Part shown: in pieces, positions 16,128 through 22,920 of the stretch
How positions within the stretch are numbered: position 1 is the first letter of the stretch
How the letters are laid out: each line of letters begins with the position of its first letter
Assembly (NCBI GenBank): GCA_014239265.1
Contig: JAAZZH010000001.1
Span: forward strand, 171,419-213,850
Source: Actinomycetota bacterium
GTDB taxonomy: Bacteria > Actinomycetota > Acidimicrobiia > Actinomarinales > Actinomarinaceae
Direction of reading: 5' to 3'
DNA: 42,432 nt
The notes under the pieces: generated by a model
The model's database searches: none
What the model saw: only the letters and a program-made list of their open reading frames with translations
Told to the model about the DNA's origin: nothing
Translations under genes and position numbers: made by a program

Positions 16128-17209
16128 TCAAGTTTTTCAATATTTGAATAAAAAATTAATTTATTATTTTTAAAAATATTGAGTGAATTTTCAAAAGCAG
16201 CAATTTCTGTTTCTTTATTTAGCAGTAAAGCATTGCTAATTGATTTAACTACATCATATTCGGCATTTCTTAAAGCTGCTAAAAGTCTTCCGTGAAGGTC
16301 TTCAGCAGTTATTATCGCAGTATTTACCAAATTTCTGTGATTATTCATTTCTTCTATTATTGGTAGTTCTGCATAGTTACGCTTACTAGTTGCTGTTATC
16401 TCTGATAAAGATGTGGTTAATACATCAACTTGTGTAGTTTCGTCTATATCTAAAATATCATCATAAATTAAAATTTCTGAAATCAATATGCGGTATGTTA
16501 ATAAGTTATCTAATTCATTAATCAAGCTAAATATCGTTGATAAATTGTTGCTAACATCTTGAAGATTAAGATTCTCATTTTGTATAGCTAAGTTTTGGTA
16601 CTCCAGAACAGAAGATTCTACGGACTGTAAATATGCACTAGCATTTGAGATATCATATTTCGAATAAAAGGTATCAGTCGATATTGCAAGTACGTTTTCT
16701 AAACCATTGATTAGTACATTTGTATCAGTTGCAAGGTTGGAACTTATTTTTACTACTTCTTCTTGCTGCGATGACCGAGATATGAACGTAGTTACTGCTG
16801 TAGTAATGATAAAAAATGAAATGACTGATATCATTAATGGCATAACCCACTTACGTCTAGATTCTACATCTGTCCAAATCTTTTTTACTTTACTTGTTAC
16901 ATTTACTGGTTTAAATGTTTCTGTAGCAAAGTTTTTATTTTCGCTTTCCTCAGTTACTTTTTCTGTGTATCTATATTCTGTATCTTTTATATATGATTCT
17001 ATTGAAGACTGTTGGGACTCTACTTTAATTTCCGTTTGTATATCTGTGTAAGAATTTAACTCTAAAGATTCATCGTCATTTTGTAAATCTGAAACTACTT
17101 CAGTGTTCTGTGTGATTACTGTTTCTGTTTCAAAGCCCAACATCTCCAAAATTTTAATTCTGTCTGTGGATTTTGCTTTATTTATAAAAATAATATCTCT
17201 AATATTCAT
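16124..17209 (-). CDS. Single-pass membrane protein of unknown function
   Basis: 361 aa, not recognised. The first 110 residues are polar, rich in Glu, Ser and Thr, and open with NIRDIIFINKAKSTDRIKIL, which resembles a small cytoplasmic helical module. One transmembrane helix follows at about 122-144, preceded by basic residues (RRKW). The rest (about 145-361) is predicted extracytoplasmic, helical with repeated Leu/Ile/Asn heptad-like spacing, suggesting a coiled-coil or four-helix sensor-like domain. No kinase, HAMP or enzyme motif is visible. ATG 17209 is preferred to ATG 17245 because the longer form would overlap the divergent dut start. The topology resembles anti-sigma-like or cell-envelope proteins, but no function is assigned. 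Confidence 0.75.
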   Translation of the reverse strand: MNIRDIIFINKAKSTDRIKILEMLGFETETVITQNTEVVSDLQNDDESLELNSYTDIQTEIKVESQQSSIESYIKDTEYRYTEKVTEESENKNFATETFKPVNVTSKVKKIWTDVESRRKWVMPLMISVISFFIITTAVTTFISRSSQQEEVVKISSNLATDTNVLINGLENVLAISTDTFYSKYDISNASAYLQSVESSVLEYQNLAIQNENLNLQDVSNNLSTIFSLINELDNLLTYRILISEILIYDDILDIDETTQVDVLTTSLSEITATSKRNYAELPIIEEMNNHRNLVNTAIITAEDLHGRLLAALRNAEYDVVKSISNALLLNKETEIAAFENSLNIFKNNKLIFYSNIEKLD

Positions 17210-17231
17210 CAATGAAAGGTTACCATTGTGT

Positions 17232-17663
17232 ATGAGTAAAAACATTGAAATAAAATTACTAGATTCTTCAGCAGTAATACCTCAAAAACAACATGAAGAT
17301 GATATAGGATATGATCTATCTTCATGCGGAGAGTTAATTCTTCCATGTAAAAAAGTGACACTAGTTAGTACAGGAGTAGCTATATCTTTGCCTACAGGAA
17401 TTGCTGGATTTGTTCTACCGAGATCAGGATTGGCTAGTAAACATCTAATTACTCTTATTAATACACCTGGATTGATTGATCCCGGTTACACGGGAGAATT
17501 AAAAATACCATTGATAAACCACGGCGAAAATGATTACACCGTTAAAAAACATGAGAGGATAGCACAACTAATAATTCTGAAAACAGAAGCTATTTTATTT
17601 CAAGTTGTAGACGAGTTACAGTCGACAGATAGAGCTACAAACGGTTTCGGCTCCACAGGATAA
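17232..17663 (+). CDS. dut: Deoxyuridine 5'-triphosphate nucleotidohydrolase
   Basis: dUTPase hydrolyses dUTP to dUMP, keeping uracil out of DNA and supplying thymidylate synthesis. The 143-aa trimeric-type enzyme shows motif 1 (DIGYDLSS), motif 2 (PRSGLASKH), motif 3 (NTPGLIDPGYTGELKIPL) and the C-terminal P-loop-like motif 5 (RATNGFGSTG). The frame opens further upstream, but ATG 17232 (MSKNIEIKLL) is the family-typical start; the extension would run into the divergent gene. TACCAT 5 nt upstream may be a weak -10. Two tRNA genes follow. Confidence 0.96.
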   Translation: MSKNIEIKLLDSSAVIPQKQHEDDIGYDLSSCGELILPCKKVTLVSTGVAISLPTGIAGFVLPRSGLASKHLITLINTPGLIDPGYTGELKIPLINHGENDYTVKKHERIAQLIILKTEAILFQVVDELQSTDRATNGFGSTG

Positions 17664-17687
17664 TTAATTATTTTATCCTGACATTTA

Positions 17688-17699
17688 GCTAATATTAGC
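17688..17699. repeat. 12-bp perfect palindrome before tRNA-Gly
   Basis: GCTAATATTAGC, ending 5 bp before tRNA-Gly. It contains TAATAT, usable as a -10 for the tRNA. Too short for a terminator hairpin and without a T-run; an operator is possible but unsupported. Confidence 0.5.
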
Positions 17700-17704
17700 A
17701 TTAC

Positions 17705-17776
17705 GCGGGTATGGTATAACGGCTAACACACGACCTTGCCAAGGTCGAGCTGGGGGTTCGATTCCCCCTACCCGCT
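17705..17776 (+). tRNA. tRNA-Gly (GCC)
   Basis: Cloverleaf with acceptor GCGGGTA/TACCCGC, anticodon stem CGACC/GGTCG, loop TTGCCAA (anticodon GCC), and T-arm GGGGG-TTCGATT-CCCCC. CCA is not encoded. Five nt separate it from tRNA-Cys, so both are probably one transcript. Confidence 0.97.
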
Positions 17777-17781
17777 CACAT

Positions 17782-17855
17782 GGCGACGTGGCGGAGTGGC
17801 TACGCAGCGGTCTGCAAAACCGTGTACACCAGTTCGATTCTGGTCGTCGCCTCCA
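17782..17855 (+). tRNA. tRNA-Cys (GCA)
   Basis: Acceptor GGCGACG/CGTCGCC, anticodon stem GCGGT/ACCGT with loop CTGCAAA (anticodon GCA), T-arm ACCAG-TTCGATT-CTGGT, discriminator T and encoded CCA at 17853-17855. It is followed only 16 nt later by the start of the S51-like peptidase gene. Confidence 0.97.
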
Positions 17856-17871
17856 ACCGTCGGGGAAAAAA

Positions 17872-18549
17872 GTGATAGCAGTTACTGGATCAGGTGAATA
17901 TTTATCAGGCATAATTGATGCAGATTTAACACTTATATCAAAACTAAAAAATCGTCCAAATATCATCACTTTACCAACTGCTGCTGGCAAGGAAAGTAGT
18001 GACAGAATTAATTACTGGTGTGAGTTAGCAACAACCCATTTTTCAAAATTTGATGTTGACCATAAAAATATTAAAGCTCTTAAACACAATGATTTTTTTG
18101 ATGAGGAACTCTTGGAAGCTACCAAAAATGCAAATTTTATTTATTTTTCTGGAGGTAACCCTACTTATTTATATGAGACTATAAAAGATACTCCATTTTT
18201 TAAGGAAATGATAAATACTCATACAAACGGAGGAATCATAGCTGGTTGTAGTGCTGGAGCAATGATTATGGGTGAAAAGATGATTAAAGGCTATGGATTT
18301 AATCTTATTAACAATGTGATTGTTATTCCTCATTATGGAGAGTCATTTTATTCTTGGGTAACGAATACTGTTAAATTGCTAAATAGAGGTAACTATAAAC
18401 TTTTATGTTTAGAAAAAGATACATACTTTACTCTAAATGATGACCATATTGAGATAATCGGTAGTAATAATGTACATCTAATTTTTAAAGATAAACATGA
18501 CACTTATAAAAATGGCGATGTATTTAGTACAAAAGAACTCGTGATTTAA
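17872..18549 (+). CDS. Peptidase S51-like protein (peptidase E/cyanophycinase family)
   Basis: 225-aa class I glutamine amidotransferase-like fold of the S51 type. It starts IAVTGSGEYLSG; it has an IYFSGGNPTYLY strand-loop near residue 90 and the nucleophile elbow GCSAGAM (Ser near residue 120), followed by a candidate catalytic His in VIPHYGES. Family members are dipeptidase E (Asp-X dipeptides) and cyanophycinase; no cyanophycin synthetase gene is nearby, so a dipeptidase role is more likely. The start is GTG 17872, with GGGGA about 6 nt upstream; the upstream frame would translate tRNA-Cys. It is probably co-transcribed with the tRNAs and with the SRAP gene, which begins at the next base after its stop. 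Confidence 0.85.
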   Translation: MIAVTGSGEYLSGIIDADLTLISKLKNRPNIITLPTAAGKESSDRINYWCELATTHFSKFDVDHKNIKALKHNDFFDEELLEATKNANFIYFSGGNPTYLYETIKDTPFFKEMINTHTNGGIIAGCSAGAMIMGEKMIKGYGFNLINNVIVIPHYGESFYSWVTNTVKLLNRGNYKLLCLEKDTYFTLNDDHIEIIGSNNVHLIFKDKHDTYKNGDVFSTKELVI

Positions 18550-19191
18550 ATGTGTGGACGTTATCACTTGGATGTAAATACTTTATATGAAGAAAATATG
18601 CAAGAAGAAGAAAATTTTAACTATGAAAATAATTTTAACATAACCCCACAATCTAAAGTTCCTCTAGTTATCGATGATAAATTAACAATGGCAATCTGGG
18701 GGTTTTTCCCAGAGTGGTTAAAGAGTCAAAAAAATTCAAAACCACTTTTTAATACTCGTTGGGAAACAATTCAAGAAAAAAGAACTTTTCAAAGTGCGTA
18801 CAAAAAACATCGTTGTCTTGTCCCAATTTCAGGTTGGTATGAATGGAGAAATATTGATAATGAAAAACAACCTTATTATTTCTACAAAGAAAATCAACTT
18901 CTAAAAGCTGCTGGTTTGTATTGGTTAAGATCTAATGGAAATATAGAGTTTTCAATTATTACTAAAGAGGCTTATGGTGATCTTTCTTCTATACACCATA
19001 GAACACCACTTATTCTAGATTCAAGCAAACAAGCTATGTGGATGTCTCAAGTTGACGAGAATTTACTTTATGAAGACATTTCTAATCAAAGTGAAATACC
19101 AATCAAATTCCACAGAGTTAATAAATCTGTTAATAATCCAAAAAATAAAAACTCTTCATTAATAAATGAATACACAGAGGTACCTTTTTAA
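18550..19191 (+). CDS. SRAP domain protein (YedK/HMCES family)
   Basis: SOS-response-associated peptidase-type protein that crosslinks to abasic sites in single-stranded DNA through its N-terminal Cys. The hallmark residues are all present: Cys2 exposed after Met removal (MCGRYHLD), Asn in FNTRWET (about residue 75), Glu in GWYEWRN (about residue 99), and His in IHHRTPLIL (about 157-158). The 213-aa length is typical. ATG directly follows the S51 peptidase stop, and the stop overlaps the next gene (TAATG). No SOS box is seen; expression probably follows the upstream tRNA/peptidase transcript. Confidence 0.93.
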   Translation: MCGRYHLDVNTLYEENMQEEENFNYENNFNITPQSKVPLVIDDKLTMAIWGFFPEWLKSQKNSKPLFNTRWETIQEKRTFQSAYKKHRCLVPISGWYEWRNIDNEKQPYYFYKENQLLKAAGLYWLRSNGNIEFSIITKEAYGDLSSIHHRTPLILDSSKQAMWMSQVDENLLYEDISNQSEIPIKFHRVNKSVNNPKNKNSSLINEYTEVPF

Positions 19192-19394
19192 TGAATTCAC
19201 AATCACCTATATATTCATTTAAATTTACAATCTCTTGGATTGCTATCTATCTAGTCATCGTTTACTTTGTTGGGCTATATCTTAATATTTTTATTTCTCT
19301 GTATGTAGGGTTGTGGATTCTCAACCTTTTAATTGAACTTGCAGAAAGATTTCTATTGAGATTTGGTAAGCGTATCTATACTGTCGAACGTTAG
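19191..19394 (+). CDS. Small two-helix membrane protein
   Basis: 67 aa, unrecognised. Two hydrophobic stretches (about residues 12-33 and 34-50) precede a basic tail (RFLLRFGKRIYTVER), so a hairpin membrane protein with both ends cytoplasmic is likely. The ATG overlaps the SRAP stop (TAATG), strong evidence of real coupled translation. It closes the peptidase-SRAP operon. Confidence 0.65.
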   Translation: MNSQSPIYSFKFTISWIAIYLVIVYFVGLYLNIFISLYVGLWILNLLIELAERFLLRFGKRIYTVER

Positions 19395-19396
19395 CA

Positions 19397-19425
19397 TTTA
19401 CTTAATATATTATTGTTGCTATATT
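19397..19425 (+). promoter_or_regulatory. Promoter of tRNA-Val
   Basis: TTTACT (19397-19402), a 17-bp spacer and TATATT (19420-19425), with the mature tRNA starting 8 bp after the -10. Confidence 0.7.
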
Positions 19426-19433
19426 TGTGAAAA

Positions 19434-19507
19434 GGGAGATTAGCTCAGTCTGGCAGAGCGCTACCTCGACAAGGTAGATGTCACAAGTTCAAATCTTGTA
19501 TCTCCCA
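19434..19507 (+). tRNA. tRNA-Val (GAC)
   Basis: Acceptor GGGAGAT/ATCTCCC, D-arm GCTC/GAGC, anticodon stem CTACC/GGTAG, loop TCGACAA (anticodon GAC), T-arm ACAAG-TTCAAAT-CTTGT, discriminator A, no encoded CCA. Position 33, almost always U, reads C here. Confidence 0.95.
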
Positions 19508-19575
19508 CAAAATATGAAACTATTCCTTAAGAAACTTACTCCTATTTATTTCAGGTACAACCACATTTGGATTAC

Positions 19576-19609
19576 AAAAAGACTGGAGAAATTAATCTGG
19601 TCCTTTTTT
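19576..19609 (+). terminator. Likely intrinsic terminator downstream of tRNA-Val
   Basis: AAAAAGACTGGA pairs with TCTGGTCCTTTTT (two G-U pairs, one bulged C) around an 8-nt loop, running into a T-rich tract. It lies about 70 nt past the tRNA and would give a precursor with a 3' trailer. Confidence 0.6.
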
Positions 19610-19621
19610 ATTTCTTTAGCC

Positions 19622-19686
19622 TTTTATAGTTTCTTAAACAACTATTAAAACAATGAGCTATTTAAGAAATTAGTTGTTTTATAGTT
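19622..19686. repeat. Interleaved inverted repeats in a gene-free stretch
   Basis: TTTCTTAAA (19630-19638) is complementary to TTTAAGAAA (19661-19669), and AAACAACTA (19636-19644) to TAGTTGTTT (19671-19679). The order A-B-A'-B' with shared bases means the two 9-bp pairings compete or form a pseudoknot. The block is bracketed by a direct repeat TTTTATAGTT at 19622-19631 and 19677-19686. No ORF with coding character covers 19508-19835. Confidence 0.5.
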
Positions 19687-19758
19687 AAGTTGACCGTTTA
19701 TTTGGGCAGTATTCAACTCAAATAAGTATGTATAAAGGAATTTACAGTGGTCATTTAG

Positions 19759-19796
19759 AAAAGAGGGGTTTCTCCAGGATGGGAATTCCCTTTTTT
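19759..19796 (+). terminator. Rho-independent terminator closing the non-coding stretch
   Basis: AAAAGAGGG (19759-19767) pairs with CCCTTTTTT (19788-19796), one G-U pair, and the interior is further paired (GGGAATTCCC lies at its 3' side). A T-rich tail follows. No gene ends here, so it may terminate a small RNA from 19508-19758 or act bidirectionally. Confidence 0.6.
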
Positions 19797-19823
19797 CTTT
19801 TATAAGTAAATTATTCCTCAACA

Positions 19824-19829
19824 TAGACT
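19824..19829 (+). promoter_or_regulatory. -10 (TAGACT) of the DUF1295 gene
   Basis: TAGACT 6 nt before ATG 19836, no ribosome site: leaderless pattern. Confidence 0.45.
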
Positions 19830-19835
19830 TCACAC

Positions 19836-20738
19836 ATGACATCAAAAAACATTGGTCACTTACGGCTCATCATTGTCTTTACAGTAATAATTGGCTTTCT
19901 ATCTCTAATTACTCCTGATACAAACTTGAAAATATTAGATATTAATATTCTTCAATTCATCTTATTTTATATCTGGTTAGTACAGATTGTTGCTTTCATA
20001 TTTGCCTTCATCTATCAAACTGAAAAGTATTATGATTTTATAGGAAGTTTAACTTATTCAACTTCAACATTAATTGTCTACTACTCACTTCCAGTTAAAA
20101 CACAGACTGATACTGTTCTTCTTGCCCTTGTATTAATTTGGTCCTTGAGATTAGGACTATTTCTTTTTAGAAGAATACTTGAAGATGGTAAAGATAACCG
20201 TTTCACTAAGCCTAAACAGTCATTTTTACATTTTCTGCAATATTGGACAGGACAAGCAATGTGGGTTTCGTTCACTTGTATTGCTGTTTACGTTGCAATG
20301 ATATCCGAAGAGGAAAACACTCTCACTACAGTTTCTTTATTTGGTTTAATTATCTGGATTTTTGGATTCACAATAGAAGTTATCTCAGATGCTCAAAAAA
20401 GAACTTTTCGTAAAGATCTAAACAATAAAGGAAAATTTATCTCGAATGGTCTGTGGAGTAGAAGTCGACACCCTAATTATTTTGGTGAAATTACACTATG
20501 GGTAGGGGTAGCAGTGATTTCTTTGTCTAGCTTAAATGGTATTGGCTATGTCGCACTTATCTCACCACTGTTTGTATACGCTTTACTTTCAAAAGGAAGT
20601 GGGATACCTCTATTAGAACGAAGTGCTGACAAGAAATGGGGTAGTGAGCCTGAATACCAAGCCTACAAAAACAACACGCCAGTATTATTTCCTAAATTGT
20701 TTAATAATATAGAAAACACCCACAGCAATAGCGATTAG
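19836..20738 (+). CDS. DUF1295 / steroid 5-alpha-reductase-like membrane protein
   Basis: 300 aa with about six to seven hydrophobic segments. The C-terminal signature SRSRHPNYFGEITLWVG (about residues 207-223) is that of DUF1295, a group related to isoprenylcysteine methyltransferases and 3-oxo-5-alpha-steroid reductases that use the C-terminal region for cofactor binding. It is therefore probably an integral-membrane, NADPH- or SAM-dependent lipid-modifying enzyme; the substrate is unknown. The preceding promoter and terminator isolate it as a single gene. Its last 54 nt are overlapped antisense by a 48-aa ORF coupled to the panB-like gene. Confidence 0.88.
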   Translation: MTSKNIGHLRLIIVFTVIIGFLSLITPDTNLKILDINILQFILFYIWLVQIVAFIFAFIYQTEKYYDFIGSLTYSTSTLIVYYSLPVKTQTDTVLLALVLIWSLRLGLFLFRRILEDGKDNRFTKPKQSFLHFLQYWTGQAMWVSFTCIAVYVAMISEEENTLTTVSLFGLIIWIFGFTIEVISDAQKRTFRKDLNNKGKFISNGLWSRSRHPNYFGEITLWVGVAVISLSSLNGIGYVALISPLFVYALLSKGSGIPLLERSADKKWGSEPEYQAYKNNTPVLFPKLFNNIENTHSNSD

Positions 20739-20831
20739 TTGATAATATGGCAGAGTCTCATATCTTATAATAAAGTTGTAACCTATACCTATAGTTCCTA
20801 AACCTACCGCTAGTTTCTGCCAGTTTTTCAT
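20685..20831 (-). CDS. 48-aa membrane protein coupled to the panB-like gene
   Basis: Unrecognised ORF. Its ATG shares bases with the stop of the panB-like gene (TAATG, 20833-20829), the coupling seen at authentic gene pairs elsewhere in the window (aceA-aceB, SRAP-67 aa). The product starts MKNWQKLAVGLGTIGIGY and has two hydrophobic stretches (about 7-22 and 29-44) with a basic end (KQFRK). It overlaps the 3' end of the DUF1295 gene in antisense by 54 nt, so conservation would need checking against that constraint. Confidence 0.5.
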   Translation of the reverse strand: MKNWQKLAVGLGTIGIGYNFIIRYETLPYYQLIAIAVGVFYIIKQFRK

Positions 20832-21661
20832 TATATAGAGTCAAGTTTTTCTAAAAGAATATCTTTTTCACCCGGTAGCATCTCAACAACATGATCACCA
20901 TCTGGATAAGTTTTATTCTCTACTTCATCTTTAAAAGATTTTATAGCATTTGCCCTTTCTAAATTTAACTCATCTTTTATAGATTTAGCATCTCCCCAGG
21001 ATTTAGCATGACGTGGCATTTTAATCCCTGTAGTTTCACCACATATATCTTCAAAAAAAAGAAACATAACATCTCCGCCTGAACCTGAACCAAGAGAGTT
21101 TAAAACGAGTGATGTATGTTTTTTAAGTTCAATAAGCGCATCTTCTGCAACACATTCAACTTCAGCTCCAAATGCTCCAGCATCTTCTAATCTTTTCATG
21201 TCGCCTAAGATGCTCATAGCTTCATCTGCTGTTTTACCAACTGTTCTGATTCCACCGTACTTAGTAGCCATCGAAGGCACCATTCCTATGTGTCCTTGAA
21301 CTTGCATTCCTTCTTTTGCTAACATTTCAACAACATCCATACTTCTTGGTGTTAAAACAGAGTCCGCACCATTCATCATTACATCAAATGCTCCGCGGAG
21401 GATCTCTTCATTTGTAACAAATCTTCCAGCAAATAGTGCTGCAGTAATAAAGGTATTAGGTGCACCTTTTCTTACATCTTGATACCAGTCACTACCCGTA
21501 ATAATCATATCAATTTCTTGACTCGATATTATTTCAGCTTCTTCTTGATTTGCAGCAGTAACTTGCGTCATTTTAATATCGTTTTTTTTATTATCAATCA
21601 TGTCACCAACTGTTATGTTTCTATCAACTTGTTCATGTCCGAATGTATAGATTTTTTTCAT
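20831..21661 (-). CDS. PanB-like protein (3-methyl-2-oxobutanoate hydroxymethyltransferase family, divergent)
   Basis: 276-aa TIM-barrel protein of the PEP-mutase/PanB superfamily. PanB-like traits are VQGHIGMVPSMATKYGGIRTVGKT (near residues 120-143; canonical PanB has GHIGLTPQ and GGYKVQGKT) and AGAFGAEVECV with the catalytic Glu. Other sites differ: the usual VGDS reads ITGSDWYQ, the metal-binding ADMPF motif is missing, and the GIGAG loop reads LGSGSGGD. Either the substrate has changed or this is a diverged pantothenate enzyme. ATG 21661 is chosen over ATG 21697 because TATACT lies 6 nt upstream and the extension lacks similarity. No panC or panD is nearby. Confidence 0.75.
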   Translation of the reverse strand: MKKIYTFGHEQVDRNITVGDMIDNKKNDIKMTQVTAANQEEAEIISSQEIDMIITGSDWYQDVRKGAPNTFITAALFAGRFVTNEEILRGAFDVMMNGADSVLTPRSMDVVEMLAKEGMQVQGHIGMVPSMATKYGGIRTVGKTADEAMSILGDMKRLEDAGAFGAEVECVAEDALIELKKHTSLVLNSLGSGSGGDVMFLFFEDICGETTGIKMPRHAKSWGDAKSIKDELNLERANAIKSFKDEVENKTYPDGDHVVEMLPGEKDILLEKLDSI

Positions 21662-21667
21662 ACTATA

Positions 21668-21673
21668 AGTATA
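21668..21673 (-). promoter_or_regulatory. -10 (TATACT) of the panB-like gene, within an inverted repeat
   Basis: TATACT on the minus strand is 6 nt before ATG 21661. The overlapping stretch ATACGTGGGCACGTGTAT (21671-21688) is an imperfect palindrome and could be an operator. Confidence 0.4.
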
Positions 21674-21740
21674 CGTGGGCACGTGTATGAAAAACAAGGT
21701 TTCACTATCTAGAACTATTATTTTTTCGTTACTGTAAAAA

Positions 21741-21756
21741 TATGTACCGGTACATA
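21741..21756. promoter_or_regulatory. 16-bp perfect palindrome, operator-like
   Basis: TATGTACCGGTACATA in the 167-bp spacer between the panB-like gene (minus) and a 63-aa gene (plus). A GC-centred perfect palindrome in AT-rich DNA resembles TetR-family half-sites (ACCGGT core). No candidate regulator is adjacent. Confidence 0.5.
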
Positions 21757-21813
21757 AAAGAAAGAAATAATTATAAATAAACGTTTGTTAAGGTTTTTAT
21801 TTAATTGTATAAA

Positions 21814-21828
21814 TTGTAAGATATCAGT
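21814..21828 (+). promoter_or_regulatory. Predicted -10 region of the 63-aa gene
   Basis: TAAGAT ends 6 nt before ATG 21829, the common leaderless arrangement of this window. Confidence 0.4.
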
Positions 21829-22020
21829 ATGAGTTTATGGAAAAAATTTTTAAACCTTGAAAAGAGAGCCTTTTCTGCGCCTTATAAGTGGTTACTTAAA
21901 AAAGGTATCATTGCCATAGGTACAATTGCCAAAAGAATCTACCTTTCAATGGATGATTTGTACGAAGACAATTTTTTAGATGAATATAAGGGAAACCCAA
22001 ATTGGGCTGGCGATGATTGA
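21829..22020 (+). CDS. Small hypothetical protein, 63 aa
   Basis: Not recognised. The basic N-terminal two-thirds (MSLWKKFLNLEKRAF, then a moderately hydrophobic GIIAIGTIAKRIYL segment at about residues 26-40) is followed by an acidic tail (DDLYEDNFLDEY). It could be an amphipathic membrane-associated peptide. Evidence for reality is the -10 hexamer at the right distance, a good ATG, typical local codon use, and no overlapping gene. It ends with TGA, showing UGA serves as a normal stop in this genome. Confidence 0.6.
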   Translation: MSLWKKFLNLEKRAFSAPYKWLLKKGIIAIGTIAKRIYLSMDDLYEDNFLDEYKGNPNWAGDD

Positions 22021-22106
22021 TGATTAATACATATAATTATCTAAGCACAGTTTTTTACCTTAGTTTAAGAAATTTTAACTAGTAGGTTGTAAATTTAGTT
22101 CGGTTC

Positions 22107-22832
22107 ATGAAAATATCCTACAAACCTATTGATAGTGACTATCAAGTATTAATTAAAAATGATTACGATTCTTGGGAAAGCTCACACTATTCACCAGATG
22201 GATTTTTTAAATATGAATTTCCAATGAGTGAATTTCTTCTTCCAACTGAAGGACGAACTCTTCATGCAATGGAAAATAGATTGGTCTTAACAATTGAGTG
22301 TAAAATGAAAAAAAATAGGTTTTACAACTTTCAAATAACGGAACACATGAAAGATAAGAATTTAGGCATATCTTTAAAAGATATATATGAAAATGTTAGA
22401 ACTGCGAGTGTGATGGTTTTTGACTATAATTTAACAAAAATCCTTCCTGTTCCGATGTGGGATAAAAACAATATATCTAACTATATAGATAAATCATCAA
22501 ATGAAGAGTTCTCTATGCATATAAAGAGTGTGTTACTTGCAACTGAATATATTGAATACAGTAATTACTTTATGGCTGAACCATACGCAATTTGGCTTAT
22601 TGCTCAGCCGTCATTTTTTAGAAGAAATACAGTTATAGGTAAAACTACTCCCAATTCTCAAGAGGTGCTAAATCTCTCTTCTGCACAAGAAATTGATAAA
22701 GCTATAAATAATATAGATAGAGATCTTTTTACGCGAAGTACTTCAGGAACAAATGGTGGGAAATTAACGGATAAAGGCCAACAAATACTTTATGACTTTC
22801 TTAGTGCCTACGATTATGAAATGTATGAATAG
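22107..22832 (+). CDS. Hypothetical protein, 241 aa
   Basis: Not recognised. Predicted soluble: mixed alpha/beta, many aromatic residues (Tyr, Phe, Trp), no signal peptide, no transmembrane segment and no catalytic motif I can name. A polar stretch with STSGTNGGKLTDKG (about residues 211-224) looks like a flexible loop near the C-terminus, followed by an acidic end. It lies alone between two intergenic gaps and converges with trhO across an 88-bp spacer in which I see no clear terminator. Confidence 0.7.
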   Translation: MKISYKPIDSDYQVLIKNDYDSWESSHYSPDGFFKYEFPMSEFLLPTEGRTLHAMENRLVLTIECKMKKNRFYNFQITEHMKDKNLGISLKDIYENVRTASVMVFDYNLTKILPVPMWDKNNISNYIDKSSNEEFSMHIKSVLLATEYIEYSNYFMAEPYAIWLIAQPSFFRRNTVIGKTTPNSQEVLNLSSAQEIDKAINNIDRDLFTRSTSGTNGGKLTDKGQQILYDFLSAYDYEMYE

Positions 22833-22920
22833 TTAATTATATTTATCTTGAAATAGGCTAACTGACAAATATTGGTTACCAGTTTACCCTTTTAGAACTA
22901 CAAGCTAATTGATACAATTA

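Noticed and set aside
17688-17776. Integration site at tRNA-Gly
   Set aside because: A short palindrome precedes the tRNA, but there is no integrase, no direct repeat of the tRNA 3' end and no foreign-looking genes.
17685-17990. 101-aa minus-strand ORF across tRNA-Gly and tRNA-Cys
   Set aside because: It is the antisense translation of two tRNA genes, a well-known source of spurious database proteins.
19690-19736. TTGACC (19690-19695) with TATAAA (19731-19736) as a small-RNA promoter
   Set aside because: The 35-bp spacing is far outside the promoter range, so the promoter of any small RNA here remains unidentified.
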